The notes: generated by a model from the letters alone, not told the origin. Counted from the first letter of the stretch, positions 1 through 8,663 are shown. The stretch: 64,000 nt of DNA from Mesorhizobium sp. CA8 (GCF_020164955.1 NZ_JAIUHG010000009.1:124001-188000); one strand, 5' to 3'. Program-made: numbers and translations.

Positions 1-553
1 GAACCTGGTGCGTGAAGGCGAGGTTTCGCTTCTCGCCAAATATGACGTGCGCGTGGTCTGGTGCCCTTGGGGTCAATTGCAGATGCTCGGTCAGGCGGGC
101 GCGCAGGCGCGCATGGTTGAGCTCCACCGATCGGGAGTGGCTGTCGGCATCGCGAGCGACATTCCCCGCGTTGCCGATTTCGATGCCCTTGGAACACTGG
201 CCGCGTCCGCCTCCGCGGCCTCGGGGCGGCCGGCCATGCCACGCGAACTTATGCGCATGCGCACAATCGGCGCCGCGGCAAGCATCGGCGCCGAGGGTGA
301 GCTTGGCAGCCTCGAAATCGGCAAGCGCGCCGATTTCGTGGTGCGGGGCCCCAGCGTGTCCGTGAATTTCGGCTTCGATGCAGGTCTTGAACTGGGAGTG
401 ATCGGCGGGCGCGATACTGTCGAGGCAGTATTCGTGGCCGGCCGCCAAGTCGTCGAAAAGGGGCGGGTCCTCGGTTTGGATGAGCGCGCCGTCATTGCCG
501 CAGCCCACCGGTCGGCACGCGCGCTTGCGTCCAGGATAGGGCTTCGCGGCTGA
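1..553 (+). CDS. Amidohydrolase, C-terminal part (cut by window edge)
   Basis: Only the last ~183 residues are inside the window; the gene begins upstream of base 1. The visible part has the end of a TRZ/ATZ-type metal-dependent amidohydrolase (deaminase or chlorohydrolase group): the CPWGQLQML strand, the metal-binding Asp in ASDIPR, and the closing GSLEIGKRADFVV block of the small beta-sandwich domain. The same blocks occur in the same order in the full-length amidohydrolase at 1718-3121, so the two are paralogues pointing toward each other. The family hydrolyses C-N bonds of ring or amidine-type substrates in the cytoplasm; the substrate cannot be read from this fragment. Confidence 0.85.
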   Translation, partial: NLVREGEVSLLAKYDVRVVWCPWGQLQMLGQAGAQARMVELHRSGVAVGIASDIPRVADFDALGTLAASASAASGRPAMPRELMRMRTIGAAASIGAEGELGSLEIGKRADFVVRGPSVSVNFGFDAGLELGVIGGRDTVEAVFVAGRQVVEKGRVLGLDERAVIAAAHRSARALASRIGLRG

Positions 554-597
554 GCCGGGAGGTCGTGCTGCAAAGCCCGGCGAAAGGACGAACGGCA

Positions 598-1063
598 TTA
601 CCTGTAGAACAGGACTTTGCCACCAGGAATGAGTTGTCCACAGAAGTCGTAGTCGGCGATGTTGCGTGTCAACAGGACAAGTCCCGATTTCAAGCCTGCA
701 GATACAGGGTGCAGTCATGCAAGCAGCGCAGCTTCTGGTCATTCCGGTAGCCCTGCAGCCGACACAGCGCCCCGTTCAGAACAGCAGCGCGGCCAAGGAC
801 GTCTGCATCTGGCGTCAGGATCCGGTGTCCGGGCATGGATCGGATTACTTCCGAGACAGCCCTGTGCACGCCCGGGGTGCCGGGATCGTCGGGGTTCAGC
901 ACACCAAGCGTATGCGCCAGCTCCTGGATGCAGATCGCCGAATGGTTGTTGTGCTGGCCCTCCATGATCTGCGTCACCAACGCAGGGGCTTTGCCTTGGA
1001 GCCTGTCGATATACACACAGGTGTCGAGAAGAGGGCTTGCCCACCGAGCTCGCCTTCGTTCAC
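598..1063 (-). pseudogene. PIN-domain (VapC-type) toxin, two frameshifts
   Basis: Joining three frames gives a full PIN ribonuclease. A GTG at 1063 opens MNEGELGGQA; a 2-base excess (repeated CT, around 1030) shifts into LLDTCVYIDRL with the first catalytic Asp; the frame continues through the IQELAH Glu and the TPDAD Asp. It stops at 690, but one base inserted there would continue into GLVLLTRNIADYDF and end PGGKVLFYR at 598. PIN toxins cleave RNA and are held by a co-transcribed antitoxin, here the intact gene at 1167-1535. The GTG overlaps the stop of a small ORF (GTGA), as in a coupled operon. Both indels could be sequencing errors, but two in one short gene favour real decay. Confidence 0.75.
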
Positions 1064-1155
1064 AAACGGCAGTCGATCATCAGGTCGCCTGGCGAGGTTT
1101 TGGTTGGAAAGCCACGCAGCGAGCGAAGGGCTGCTTCAACATCGAATTCTGACAC
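1060..1155 (-). CDS. Possible small ORF between antitoxin and toxin
   Basis: A GTG-started ORF of 31 codons (MSEFDVEAALRSLRGF..., ending DLMIDCRL) lies between the antitoxin stop and the toxin start. Its stop overlaps the toxin GTG by four bases. The composition is protein-like and the overlap suggests translational coupling, so it may be a short leader or coupling peptide. No family is recognised, and it could be a chance ORF. Confidence 0.3.
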   Translation of the reverse strand: MSEFDVEAALRSLRGFPTKTSPGDLMIDCRL

Positions 1156-1166
1156 CCAAATCTCGA

Positions 1167-1535
1167 TCAGAAGCCGAGCTTGATGTCTGGGTCAATGGTT
1201 CCGGTGAGCTTGTTCATGGTCGCCGGGAAATTGTCCTCGAGCGCCACATTCGCGAGAGCGAGCTCAAGCAACTCGGTATCTCCCTTGATGCCTGTCTGGC
1301 GCTTGGCCTGCTCAATCAGAGCACGGCTCAAACGCGCCGTGATCCGCCCGTCTTTAGAGCCGATCAGGCCTTGGCGAATGGCAGCGCGAAGCGTCTCCCG
1401 AACGATAAACGTCTGTTCGCCCGGCATATCCTTGTTGGCATCGTTACGGATCGCGTTTCGCATGCGCTTCTTTTTCGCTACGAGGCGCTGTTGCGGAGCA
1501 GTCGAGGACGACCGCGCTCTCAGCGTCTTCGTCAT
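1167..1535 (-). CDS. Antitoxin of a VapBC-like pair
   Basis: This 122-residue protein has a basic N-terminus (about residues 1-30, rich in Arg, Lys and Ser). A compact region follows (DGRITARLSRALIEQAK, about 59-76) that resembles a ribbon-helix-helix or similar DNA-binding fold, and then an acidic tail such as a toxin-neutralising segment. It lies directly upstream of the PIN toxin remnant on the same strand, the usual antitoxin-first order. It should bind and block the PIN toxin and repress its own promoter. The exact antitoxin family is not certain from sequence alone. It remains intact although its toxin is frameshifted. Confidence 0.6.
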   Translation of the reverse strand: MTKTLRARSSSTAPQQRLVAKKKRMRNAIRNDANKDMPGEQTFIVRETLRAAIRQGLIGSKDGRITARLSRALIEQAKRQTGIKGDTELLELALANVALEDNFPATMNKLTGTIDPDIKLGF

Positions 1536-1717
1536 ATGGCAATCTCCAATTCTGTTAGCCAAGTCTGGCAGTTTGTCGAACATAACGGACGGGCGCGGCA
1601 TTGTCACTCGCCGGCTGCCCGGTTTTGGTGAACATCCATTCGTGAGGTCGCAAGGCGAGCGAGCGGCTCGCAAACTTGGTGTATCGAACGTGCGATCTAC
1701 CTTGCCGTAGGCCAGAG

Positions 1718-3121
1718 TCAGGGACGGGGCAGGTTGAGGCGGGCGGCGAGGCCTCGCACCGACTGATGGGCGCGCGCGACCACGGCGGGCGCGTCGGCGT
1801 TCAGAACTTCGCCATGCTTCACTACGCATTTGCCCTCAACGAATACGGAGGCGATGGTGCTTGCATCGGCGATCACCGCGAATTCCAGCGCCGGGTCGCA
1901 TCCCAGGTTTTCAGACACGTCCGGCCGCCTGACCACAAAATCGGCTCTCTTGCCGGGCTCAAGACTGCCTAGCTCCGATGCGGCCCCAACAGTAGCGGCG
2001 GCCCCGACCGTCCGCATGCGCAGGATTTCCGGACCAGACCCCGGCAGCCCTGTCGCAGCCGCCGCTACGGTGGCGAGCGTGCCGAGTGCGCTGAAATGAC
2101 CTGCGCGCGGGATGTCGCTTGCGACACCTACCCGGACTCCGGCACGATGCAACTCCACCATCCGGCCTTCGGCGCCGCCGCGGCCCAGCATCTGCAACTG
2201 TCCGTAGGGGCACCATACAATGCCCACGCCGTGTGCTGCCAGGAGCGGGACGTCGCTGGGGTGGACAGCGTTCATGTGCACAAAGGTGACATGGTTGGCG
2301 AGCAAACCCTCATTGCTCATGTGCTGCATCAGGCTGGAGCCAAGCGCGGATTCCCGCTGCCGATATGGCAGGGGAGCGTAGCCCAGGTGCTCCTGCAACT
2401 GCACGCCATGCTCGCGGGCCAGCTTGAACGCGGCGCGGAACAGTTCTTCGGAATCTGTACCCTCGCCATAGAGGCCGACAAAAGCTCTGACGAGACTGTT
2501 CGGGTGCTTGTTGCGGAACAGTTGCGAGCCGAGTCGTCGGAAGGCGTCGTCCCGATCTTTTGGCCACAACGCAAGGAACGACTCGCTGACCAGCTCGGGG
2601 AAGTGTTTCTTGAGTTCGCCGCCCGCGTCGGCGACATAGGGATCGGTGAGCCAGACGCGAATGCCCAATTCGTCCGCGACCGCGGCGACCGCATCTGGCG
2701 TGAAGATCGTCCCCGGGTCGACGAAGCCCGTGTGGCCGCTCTTCAAATAATCCACCGCAGCCAGGGCCGCGCTGGCATACTCATCCTGCTCGGTCAGCGC
2801 GCTCTTCCAGTCGCCCATCGTGATGCCCGTTCCCACCATGGAGGACAGCACGCTGCGCGAGGTGTATTGGGAAATGTGCACATGAGCGTCGATGAAGCCG
2901 GGATGGACGATCCCTCCGCCAGCATCGAGGAGTTGGCGAGAATTGTAGCGGGAGAGGATCTCCCGAGTAGGCCCGACGGCAACAATCGCCCCGTCACGAA
3001 CCGCCATGCCGCCGTCCGCGATCACCCTGTCTGTTGCATCGGCCGTCAAAAGCACCGCGTCATGCACGACGAGATCGCAAACTTGCCTCTCCCCGCGGGT
3101 CTCCTCAGTCAAGACGCTCAT
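1718..3121 (-). CDS. Amidohydrolase family protein (TRZ/ATZ/MtaD-like)
   Basis: A full-length (467 aa) cytoplasmic metal-dependent hydrolase. The N-terminal beta strands lead to the HxH metal motif (GFIDAHVHIS, H80 and H82). Further ligands are H245 (QEHLGY), H282 (FVHMNAVH) and D336 (ASDIPR), and the composite domain closes with GSLEPGKRADFVV. This set is typical of enzymes that deaminate or dechlorinate heterocycles (S-adenosylhomocysteine deaminase, hydroxyatrazine hydrolase). The start has a good ribosome site (GGAGAGGA). It is third in a leftward operon after an EamA exporter and a GNAT gene. It is a paralogue of the truncated gene at the left edge. The substrate is unknown. Confidence 0.85.
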   Translation of the reverse strand: MSVLTEETRGERQVCDLVVHDAVLLTADATDRVIADGGMAVRDGAIVAVGPTREILSRYNSRQLLDAGGGIVHPGFIDAHVHISQYTSRSVLSSMVGTGITMGDWKSALTEQDEYASAALAAVDYLKSGHTGFVDPGTIFTPDAVAAVADELGIRVWLTDPYVADAGGELKKHFPELVSESFLALWPKDRDDAFRRLGSQLFRNKHPNSLVRAFVGLYGEGTDSEELFRAAFKLAREHGVQLQEHLGYAPLPYRQRESALGSSLMQHMSNEGLLANHVTFVHMNAVHPSDVPLLAAHGVGIVWCPYGQLQMLGRGGAEGRMVELHRAGVRVGVASDIPRAGHFSALGTLATVAAAATGLPGSGPEILRMRTVGAAATVGAASELGSLEPGKRADFVVRRPDVSENLGCDPALEFAVIADASTIASVFVEGKCVVKHGEVLNADAPAVVARAHQSVRGLAARLNLPRP

Positions 3122-3165
3122 AGGTCCTCTCCACGTTGGGGGACTGAAAGAGAAAATGCGCCACC

Positions 3166-3729
3166 TCAGCCCGCATGGCTTCTGGGTCCGCCGCTTTGGC
3201 GGACAACGCCGTACTGGCTCGGGCGAACCTCGTAGAAGCCCTTCACGCGATCGCCGTATTGTCTGTCTTCGATGTGCGTGAATCCGATCTTTTCAGCGGC
3301 GCGAACGGCACGTTCGTTGTCCGGCCGGACCAGCGCGACCACGCGTTCCAGGCCGAGTTCTTCGAAGGCATAGCGCAGGATCGCGGCGCCGAGTTCCGGA
3401 CCGAGCCCCCGGCCAGCAACATGCCCGAACAGGCAAAGGCCATACTCGACGTCTACCGTATCCTCGAAGTAGCGCAAGCCGGCGCGGCCCGCGAATTCGC
3501 CTTCTGTCACGGAATTTCCCTTGAGGAATACGCCGAAAAAACCGAAGCCGTTCTGCCGCCAGGCCTGAACATACTGGTCCATCTTTTCTTGCGTATTTTG
3601 GCGCGACGGAGGCTCACCGAAGAACAGCGACTGAACGACAAGCGGATCGGTGTGCAGGCGATGGACATCGTCGAGGTTCGACATGACCAGCGGCCGAATG
3701 AAAAGCCGCGGCGTCTCGAGAGCAACCAT
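3166..3729 (-). CDS. GNAT family N-acetyltransferase (RimJ/RimL-like)
   Basis: A 187-residue protein beginning METPRLFIRPL-like (VALETPRLFIRPL), the hallmark of RimJ/RimL-type GNAT enzymes. Motif A for acetyl-CoA binding is represented by GRGLGPELGAAI (about residues 112-123), followed by LGLERVVALVRPDNERA and AEKIGF, typical of the motif B region. It would transfer an acetyl group to an amine, either a small molecule or an N-terminus. The SD sequence GGAGAAGG precedes the ATG. It sits 22 bases after the EamA gene and 44 bases before the amidohydrolase, so the three are probably co-transcribed; acetylation and export of an amine substrate or product is a reasonable inference. Confidence 0.85.
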   Translation of the reverse strand: MVALETPRLFIRPLVMSNLDDVHRLHTDPLVVQSLFFGEPPSRQNTQEKMDQYVQAWRQNGFGFFGVFLKGNSVTEGEFAGRAGLRYFEDTVDVEYGLCLFGHVAGRGLGPELGAAILRYAFEELGLERVVALVRPDNERAVRAAEKIGFTHIEDRQYGDRVKGFYEVRPSQYGVVRQSGGPRSHAG

Positions 3730-3751
3730 GATCCTTCTCCATAAAGAGGTG

Positions 3752-4669
3752 TCAGAGCTTCCGGGATATCAACCCGCGAGCCATGAAAATGCTGGCGACT
3801 ATCGGCGTCATGAGCATCATCTGGCCCAAATCCAGTCTTTCCCCCGAAAAGACCGCGCCGAGCGCAATGCTCAGAACCGGGACGATGTAATGATGCATGC
3901 TGGCAAAGGTCGGCCCGCTCAATTTTATCAGGCGATAGTAGACGACATAGACCAACGCCGTGGACATGACGCCGAGGAGCAGGAGGGCCGCGAGAGCCTG
4001 CGCGGTCGGGGCGATCGTCCAAGGTCGCTCGAAGGCAAGACTTAGCGGAAGCAACATTGGAACTGCGCAGATCATCACCGCCGTTCCAGTCACGAGGGCA
4101 TTTGCATCCTGCAGCCGGGCCACGGCTCGGCCGGAGAGCGCATAGCTGGCGGCTGCTCCGAGCAGAGCCAGGAGCGGTGCAGCACTGCTGCTCGAATGCA
4201 AGGTGGACATTACGGAATGGCCCAGGAATGCGGCGAGGCCAACGAAGCCCATCAAAAGACCGAAGGTCGTCCCCCTTGATGGCCATTCGCGCCGGACAAG
4301 ATGAGCGAAGAGCATCGCAAAGAGAGGGGTTGTGGCGACCAGGATCGCCATTTCGCTTACCGGCACACTGATCGATGCCCATGCGATCAGATAAAGCGGC
4401 AGGGCATGGCCGAACAGCGCGACCTGGCCGTGCCGAGCCCATGAACCGAGATCTGCGGGAACGGACCGTGCATCGGTGAGCCTAAGCCAGGCGAGCAGAA
4501 CGGTGGCGGCGATGACGAGCCTCGCCGTGGCGAGGGTCGCCGGCGGCACGCCAACAACCGCGATCTTGATGAGAAGGTAGGAGCCCGCCCACCAGATGGA
4601 GACCACCGCAAGCAGGAGGTAGGCCAGCAGCGACAGCTGGTCGGCCGCAACAGCAAAGGTGCTCTTCAT
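3752..4669 (-). CDS. EamA/DMT-family transporter
   Basis: About 305 residues with ten hydrophobic segments in two EamA repeats, typical of inner-membrane drug/metabolite exporters (YdcZ/RhaT superfamily). Features include SIWWAGSYLLIKIAV in helix 1 and GPTFASMHHYIVPVLSI in the second repeat, where this family has a conserved Pro. An upstream in-frame ATG at 4678 exists, but an AGGA sequence sits at a better distance from 4669, so the later start is preferred. It is first gene of the leftward operon with the GNAT and amidohydrolase genes. The likely role is export of an amino-acid-like or acetylated metabolite; the substrate is not readable. Confidence 0.85.
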   Translation of the reverse strand: MKSTFAVAADQLSLLAYLLLAVVSIWWAGSYLLIKIAVVGVPPATLATARLVIAATVLLAWLRLTDARSVPADLGSWARHGQVALFGHALPLYLIAWASISVPVSEMAILVATTPLFAMLFAHLVRREWPSRGTTFGLLMGFVGLAAFLGHSVMSTLHSSSSAAPLLALLGAAASYALSGRAVARLQDANALVTGTAVMICAVPMLLPLSLAFERPWTIAPTAQALAALLLLGVMSTALVYVVYYRLIKLSGPTFASMHHYIVPVLSIALGAVFSGERLDLGQMMLMTPIVASIFMARGLISRKL

Positions 4670-4790
4670 GGCGATCATTCCTGTTCACGCGCCGGCGGAT
4701 GGGGTCGTTTCTGCAATCTGAAGCTTGGTCCAGCTCATAGGCCTATACGAGAGCCGACTTGGCTGCGCCGGCAACGATGCCATTCGTGGT

Positions 4791-6047
4791 TCAGGCTGGA
4801 GTAAGTGCCTGTTTGTAGCTGGCAATCCTGGTGCAGAGCCGCTCCAGGTCCGAACGTTCGTGACTTGCAGTCAGGCAGATGCGTATGCCGGCGCGGCCCC
4901 GCGCAACTGTGGGGAAGAACGTCACCGACGTGTAAAAGCCGGCATCCAGCAGGCGTTCTGCAAAATCGATGGCCGCGAATTCGTCACCCACAGTGATCAT
5001 GCGAATTGGCAGCGGGGCGCCCCGTTGTTCTGTCTGGACGCGCTTATCGAAGAAAGCGATCTGCTCGGCTAACCGCTCCTGGCGAAGTCTGAGTTCGCTC
5101 GTTTGGTGAATGCCTGCCGAGGCGAACGCGGCGCCAATGGCTGCGATGTTTGGCGAAGCAGAGAACGCATGAGGAATGGAGTAGCAGCGAAACAACTCTT
5201 CCTGATGCGCCGTTCCAAGCATGAGCATGCCACCGGACGCGCCGAAGCCTTTGCCGAGCGAGGCCGCCACAATCGTGCGCTCGCCCAGTTCACGGGGCAA
5301 TTGCGAGCGGACGAAGCCTTCACCGTTGCCGCCAAAGAGCGAGATTCCGTGCGCGTCGTCGATGTAGAGAAAGAGGCCGTACTTCTCCTGCAGTTGCAAG
5401 AGTCCTTGGATCGGCGCGAAACCTCCCATGGAATAGACGCCATCGCACACATATGCGACGACCGGATGCCTGCGGCAGATCTGCTCCAGGGCATCCAGGT
5501 CATTGTGGGGGATTGTCTCGACTGCCGTTTCCTGCGCCACCACCGGCTTGTGAAAGGCGAGCGAGGCGTGGGCGAGACGGTCGAAAACAATCACCGGTCT
5601 CTGCCCTTCCGTCAGATGCCCGGAGGCAATGATCGGCAGCGCCCCCATGTTGGCGACCATGACCGTTGAATACGCGATGACGCGTGCCCCGAAAAGTTCT
5701 GAAAGAGTATCCTCAAGATCGCCTATGAGCCCGAAGTTCAGTCGTGTGCGGGCACATGACCAGTGAAGCGATCCGTATTCTTCCACAGCGGCAATTGCAC
5801 CGGCAATGATGGCTGGATGATTGTCCAGTCCGAGGTAGGAACAACGCACGTAGTCCGTGATCGTATTGCCACGACGCTCCCCTGCCGTAAGGGATACTGC
5901 CCGTCCCTTTATGGAGCGCCCATAGACGGCCATGAGCCCGCGGCGGTGAGCCTCTTCGAAATACATCCGCGTCCAATCGATGACCGAGGCGGTGTTGCGG
6001 AAACGAGTGGCGCGCCCACCGCGGGCTGCGGAATATGCTGCCGACAT
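4791..6047 (-). CDS. Alpha-oxoamine synthase (AONS/CqsA-like PLP enzyme)
   Basis: A 418-residue fold-type I PLP enzyme of the family that condenses an amino acid with an acyl thioester (8-amino-7-oxononanoate synthase, KBL, serine palmitoyltransferase, CqsA). The cofactor Lys is K266 in SLGKGFGASGG, and the Asp/His pair is DDAHG (D230, H233). The NYLGL-type block appears as CSYLGLDNHP (about 70-79). The SD AAGGAGGG precedes the ATG. No other biotin genes lie nearby, so a biotin role is not supported. It lies near a response regulator and a LuxR/LuxI pair, which makes a signal-synthase role like CqsA possible. This is inference from context only. Confidence 0.8.
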   Translation of the reverse strand: MSAAYSAARGGRATRFRNTASVIDWTRMYFEEAHRRGLMAVYGRSIKGRAVSLTAGERRGNTITDYVRCSYLGLDNHPAIIAGAIAAVEEYGSLHWSCARTRLNFGLIGDLEDTLSELFGARVIAYSTVMVANMGALPIIASGHLTEGQRPVIVFDRLAHASLAFHKPVVAQETAVETIPHNDLDALEQICRRHPVVAYVCDGVYSMGGFAPIQGLLQLQEKYGLFLYIDDAHGISLFGGNGEGFVRSQLPRELGERTIVAASLGKGFGASGGMLMLGTAHQEELFRCYSIPHAFSASPNIAAIGAAFASAGIHQTSELRLRQERLAEQIAFFDKRVQTEQRGAPLPIRMITVGDEFAAIDFAERLLDAGFYTSVTFFPTVARGRAGIRICLTASHERSDLERLCTRIASYKQALTPA

Positions 6048-6353
6048 CTGACCCTCCTTGTCGCAAGTAAGTCTTCAAAAAACCAAATTGGGGTCTTTCG
6101 TGTATGTGTTGCACCAGAGGGGCACATATACGGAATAATATATTTGTTGTGCGTGAAATGTTATTAATTGCTTCTGACGGACATTTAATAATCCAGTCAA
6201 ACCTTCAAAATTTGGTAGCAAGCTAGAGTGAGCGGAAATCCGCAGGGCCGGTCCGGCGCCGGATGAGCAAGGTCCTGCGCTGGTTGACCTCACAGTACGC
6301 CGCCGCACAGCCGCCACTTGTGTGAGGCGTCTAATGTGACACGGTTCTGCCGC
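6048..6353. other. Intergenic, AT-rich promoter region
   Basis: There is no gene. The part nearest the oxoamine synthase start (about 6100-6200) is AT-rich compared with the surroundings (AATAATATATT, TTATTAATTG), which fits the promoter of the leftward gene. An imperfect dyad with ATGTG and CACAT arms lies at about 6103-6126, but it is too weak to call an operator. Confidence 0.4.
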
Positions 6354-7055
6354 TCAGAAACCGTTCTTGTCATCAAGCATGTAGCCGGCAGACCGGATCG
6401 TTCGGATGGAGACGTCAGGCCCGAGCTTCTGCAGCGACTTGCGTAGCCGGCTCATGTGAACGTCTACCGTGCGGGTATCGACGTGGATGTTGTTTGGCCA
6501 CGCGACCGCAATAAGCTCCTCGCGGCTGAAAACTTGACGTGGATTTTCGAGCAGATGTCGCAACAAGCGGAATTCGATCGCCCCAAGCTGGATCTCGCTT
6601 TCGCCACGCCTCACGCGAAAGCTGTCGGGTCGCATTTCCATGTCGCCAATAGTTAGAACATGGTGGCCGTAAACATTGGTGCGAGCCCCCGTCGTTCGCG
6701 TTGACCGCAACGAAAAAAGCAGCTTCGCCGGCACCAGAGGCCGCGCCAGGCTGTCGTCCACACCTGCCTTCAAAAGCGCGATATGCTGGTCTTCGGCGCC
6801 GGGTGCGATCAGGGCGACGAGCAGGATGGGGCGGGTCGTCGGGTCCTGCTTCAGCCGGGCACAGAGCGCGGCGGCAGGAAGGCCGCCGGGACGACAGTCC
6901 AGGATCACGGCCGCGGGAAATGTCTCCCTCGTCCGTTCCGCCGCCTCCTCGACGTTGCCAGCGAGAACGGTTTTGTATCCGTCCACACCGAGGATGTATT
7001 CAAGGATCATGTAGAGTTCTGCGTCTTGTGAGCAGATAATTGCCACTGGCTCCAT
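6354..7055 (-). CDS. OmpR-type response regulator with degenerate receiver
   Basis: About 233 residues. A CheY-like receiver (1-118) is followed by a winged-helix OmpR/PhoB DNA-binding domain (about 128-230; FRLLRHLLENPRQVFSREEL, DVHMSRLRKSL, IRTIRSAGYML). The probable phospho-acceptor is D53 (ILDCRPGG). However, the acidic pair at the end of beta-1 is replaced (IICSQ), the conserved Thr/Ser after beta-4 is missing (LLVALIAPG), and the conserved Lys is Arg (ARPL, R104). The receiver is therefore unlikely to be phosphorylated normally. No histidine kinase lies nearby. Start MEPVAI is chosen because the receiver fold begins there. It may regulate the neighbouring synthase or quorum-sensing genes. 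Confidence 0.85.
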   Translation of the reverse strand: MEPVAIICSQDAELYMILEYILGVDGYKTVLAGNVEEAAERTRETFPAAVILDCRPGGLPAAALCARLKQDPTTRPILLVALIAPGAEDQHIALLKAGVDDSLARPLVPAKLLFSLRSTRTTGARTNVYGHHVLTIGDMEMRPDSFRVRRGESEIQLGAIEFRLLRHLLENPRQVFSREELIAVAWPNNIHVDTRTVDVHMSRLRKSLQKLGPDVSIRTIRSAGYMLDDKNGF

Positions 7056-7473
7056 CGGCAGCCCTGCTCCTGTCGAAGGCGAGCGGGCCCTTGACATGCG
7101 AGAGCGCGCGGTGGTTCTCCTCAGCTGGAACTCTAGCACCCGCAGGTTTCCGAGCTCAAAGGACAGTCAACGCTCACCGTTAGCGCAACCGATGACAGCG
7201 GCATAGGTAGTAGAATTACCACCGTCCCGGGGTGCCGTTCCCATGTAGGGCCGCTCCCCGCGATTTGCCTTTTGCATCGATCTGAAATAGTTTTGCCTCA
7301 TGCCAGGAGGCGCTCAACGGCATTGATACCGCGCGCCTTCGACCGCAAGGCCAGGGACGACACGACTGCGTCCGGGCAGATGCCCGAGACGGTGGCTCAC
7401 TTCTGTGGGTGATCAACGTCCGGCCTGATGGCTTCTTCAGCCCGCGCCGGACGCAACCGCGGGAGATTTTGGC
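7056..7473. other. Intergenic between divergent genes
   Basis: About 420 bases with no convincing gene on either strand. It must hold the promoters of the leftward response regulator and the rightward small ORF at 7474. A short dyad GGTAGTAGAATTACC occurs at about 7206-7220. Nothing else stands out. Confidence 0.4.
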
Positions 7474-7755
7474 GTGGCACAAAACGATAGCGAAGACATA
7501 CTGGCCGGCGGCAATCCGCTGGCACTGTGGCATTTTGCCAAACCTTCTGAGGCCGTCGACGCAGCAATTGCCCTTTATGGTTCAAGGGCATCGCTCGCGG
7601 CGGCATCCGCGGCCTTCACAGCGCGCTATGCCGGTCGCGAAGATGATTTCCGCTTCTGGTTCGCCGTCTTTTCGCAATTAAGACGCAGGGATGGGAAGGA
7701 GCCCGTAGACGCAGAAAATCTCCCGCTGACCAATGTGGGGCCACTGACGTCCTAA
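7474..7755 (+). CDS. Small protein of unknown function
   Basis: A 93-residue, Ala-rich, probably soluble helical protein (MAQNDSEDILAGGNPLALWH...). It starts at a GTG preceded by GGGAG at suitable spacing. It has no signal peptide, membrane segment or recognised motif. It points toward the LuxR gene, 172 bases further on, so it could belong to the same signalling block. I do not recognise the family. Confidence 0.55.
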   Translation: MAQNDSEDILAGGNPLALWHFAKPSEAVDAAIALYGSRASLAAASAAFTARYAGREDDFRFWFAVFSQLRRRDGKEPVDAENLPLTNVGPLTS

Positions 7756-7926
7756 CAAGATACAGAAGGTAGAACTGATGGTGCTGCTCTCCTGATCTTG
7801 AGGCAGTGCTAATGCTGCCCGGCTTCAGCTTGCGTTGTAGCTGTCAGTGGCTGAAATCACTTTCAACGGGCCTTGGACATCTGTAAGATGCGGTCGTTTC
7901 CGTGGCGTTCATGCAAGGGAGCGGCA

Positions 7927-8646
7927 ATGAATACCACGCACGTGCTTCAGAGCGCATTGCAGTTGGCTAACGCTACCACCGTTGAGGCGCTCGTCGCCCT
8001 CTATCGCGCGGCTATCCACCAGTTCGGATTTAGCCACTTCATTGTGACGGGATTGCCGAGCCAGGGGCAGCGTTTCGAACATCTGGTTCTTGAACGCTTC
8101 TGGCCTGAAGACTGGATGTCTCACTATGTGTCGCGCGATTATATCAGGCGCGATCCGGTCGCGACTGCCTCCGTTGTCTGTAAGGCGCCCTTCACCTGGA
8201 AGGAGGCGAGGGTCCGCGCCAGGGAGCTGGGCTCTGCCGGCGATCGCATCATGATGGAAGCGGCCGATGCCGGCCTGAAGGACGGCGTGTGTGTGCCCAT
8301 TCCCGTTCGCAACGCTGTGGCCGGCTGCATATCTCTGGCAGGGGAGGCGCCGATAACCGAAAAGGCGGCCCTCGAACCCGTCAACATTCTTTCTCTTACC
8401 TTCGCGAGCAGGCTTCAGCTGCTGGTCGACCACGGGCGCCCCAAAGGTCTGACGCTCTCAGCGCGCGAACGCGAAGTGTTGACCTGGGTGGCCGACGGCA
8501 AGACGGCCTGGGAGATCTCCAGGATCCTCGGCATATCAGACTCGACGGTGAACAAGCACATCGCCGGCGCGATGCGGAAGACGGGTTCTGTCACGCGTGC
8601 GCAGGCGGTCGCCAAAGCTTTGACCGCAATGGAGATTGCCGGCTAA
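7927..8646 (+). CDS. LuxR-family AHL-responsive regulator
   Basis: A 239-residue quorum-sensing regulator. All six residues usually conserved in the acyl-homoserine-lactone pocket are present: W63, Y67, D76, P77, W91 and G120. The C-terminal LuxR helix-turn-helix covers about 176-230 (LSAREREVLTWVADGKTAWEIS, ISDSTVNKHI). The ATG at 7927 is chosen because GGGAG precedes it and the N-terminus then matches the family length. It should bind the product of the adjacent LuxI and bind a dyad such as the one at 8664-8681. The synthase gene follows 89 bases downstream on the same strand, a classic autoinduction layout. Confidence 0.92.
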   Translation: MNTTHVLQSALQLANATTVEALVALYRAAIHQFGFSHFIVTGLPSQGQRFEHLVLERFWPEDWMSHYVSRDYIRRDPVATASVVCKAPFTWKEARVRARELGSAGDRIMMEAADAGLKDGVCVPIPVRNAVAGCISLAGEAPITEKAALEPVNILSLTFASRLQLLVDHGRPKGLTLSAREREVLTWVADGKTAWEISRILGISDSTVNKHIAGAMRKTGSVTRAQAVAKALTAMEIAG

Positions 8647-8663
8647 ACCGAAGTTCGGCGTCA

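Noticed and set aside
4791..6047. Calling the oxoamine synthase bioF
   Set aside because: No bioABCD gene nearby and several family branches share the same motifs.
6100..6130. Imperfect dyad with ATGTG/CACAT arms upstream of the oxoamine synthase, like a tra box
   Set aside because: Arms of only five bases, 24-bp span instead of 18, and no supporting second site.
7826..7843. CAGCT-N8-AGCTG dyad of 18 bp upstream of luxR
   Set aside because: Short arms, no conserved core shared with the 8664 dyad; easily found by chance.
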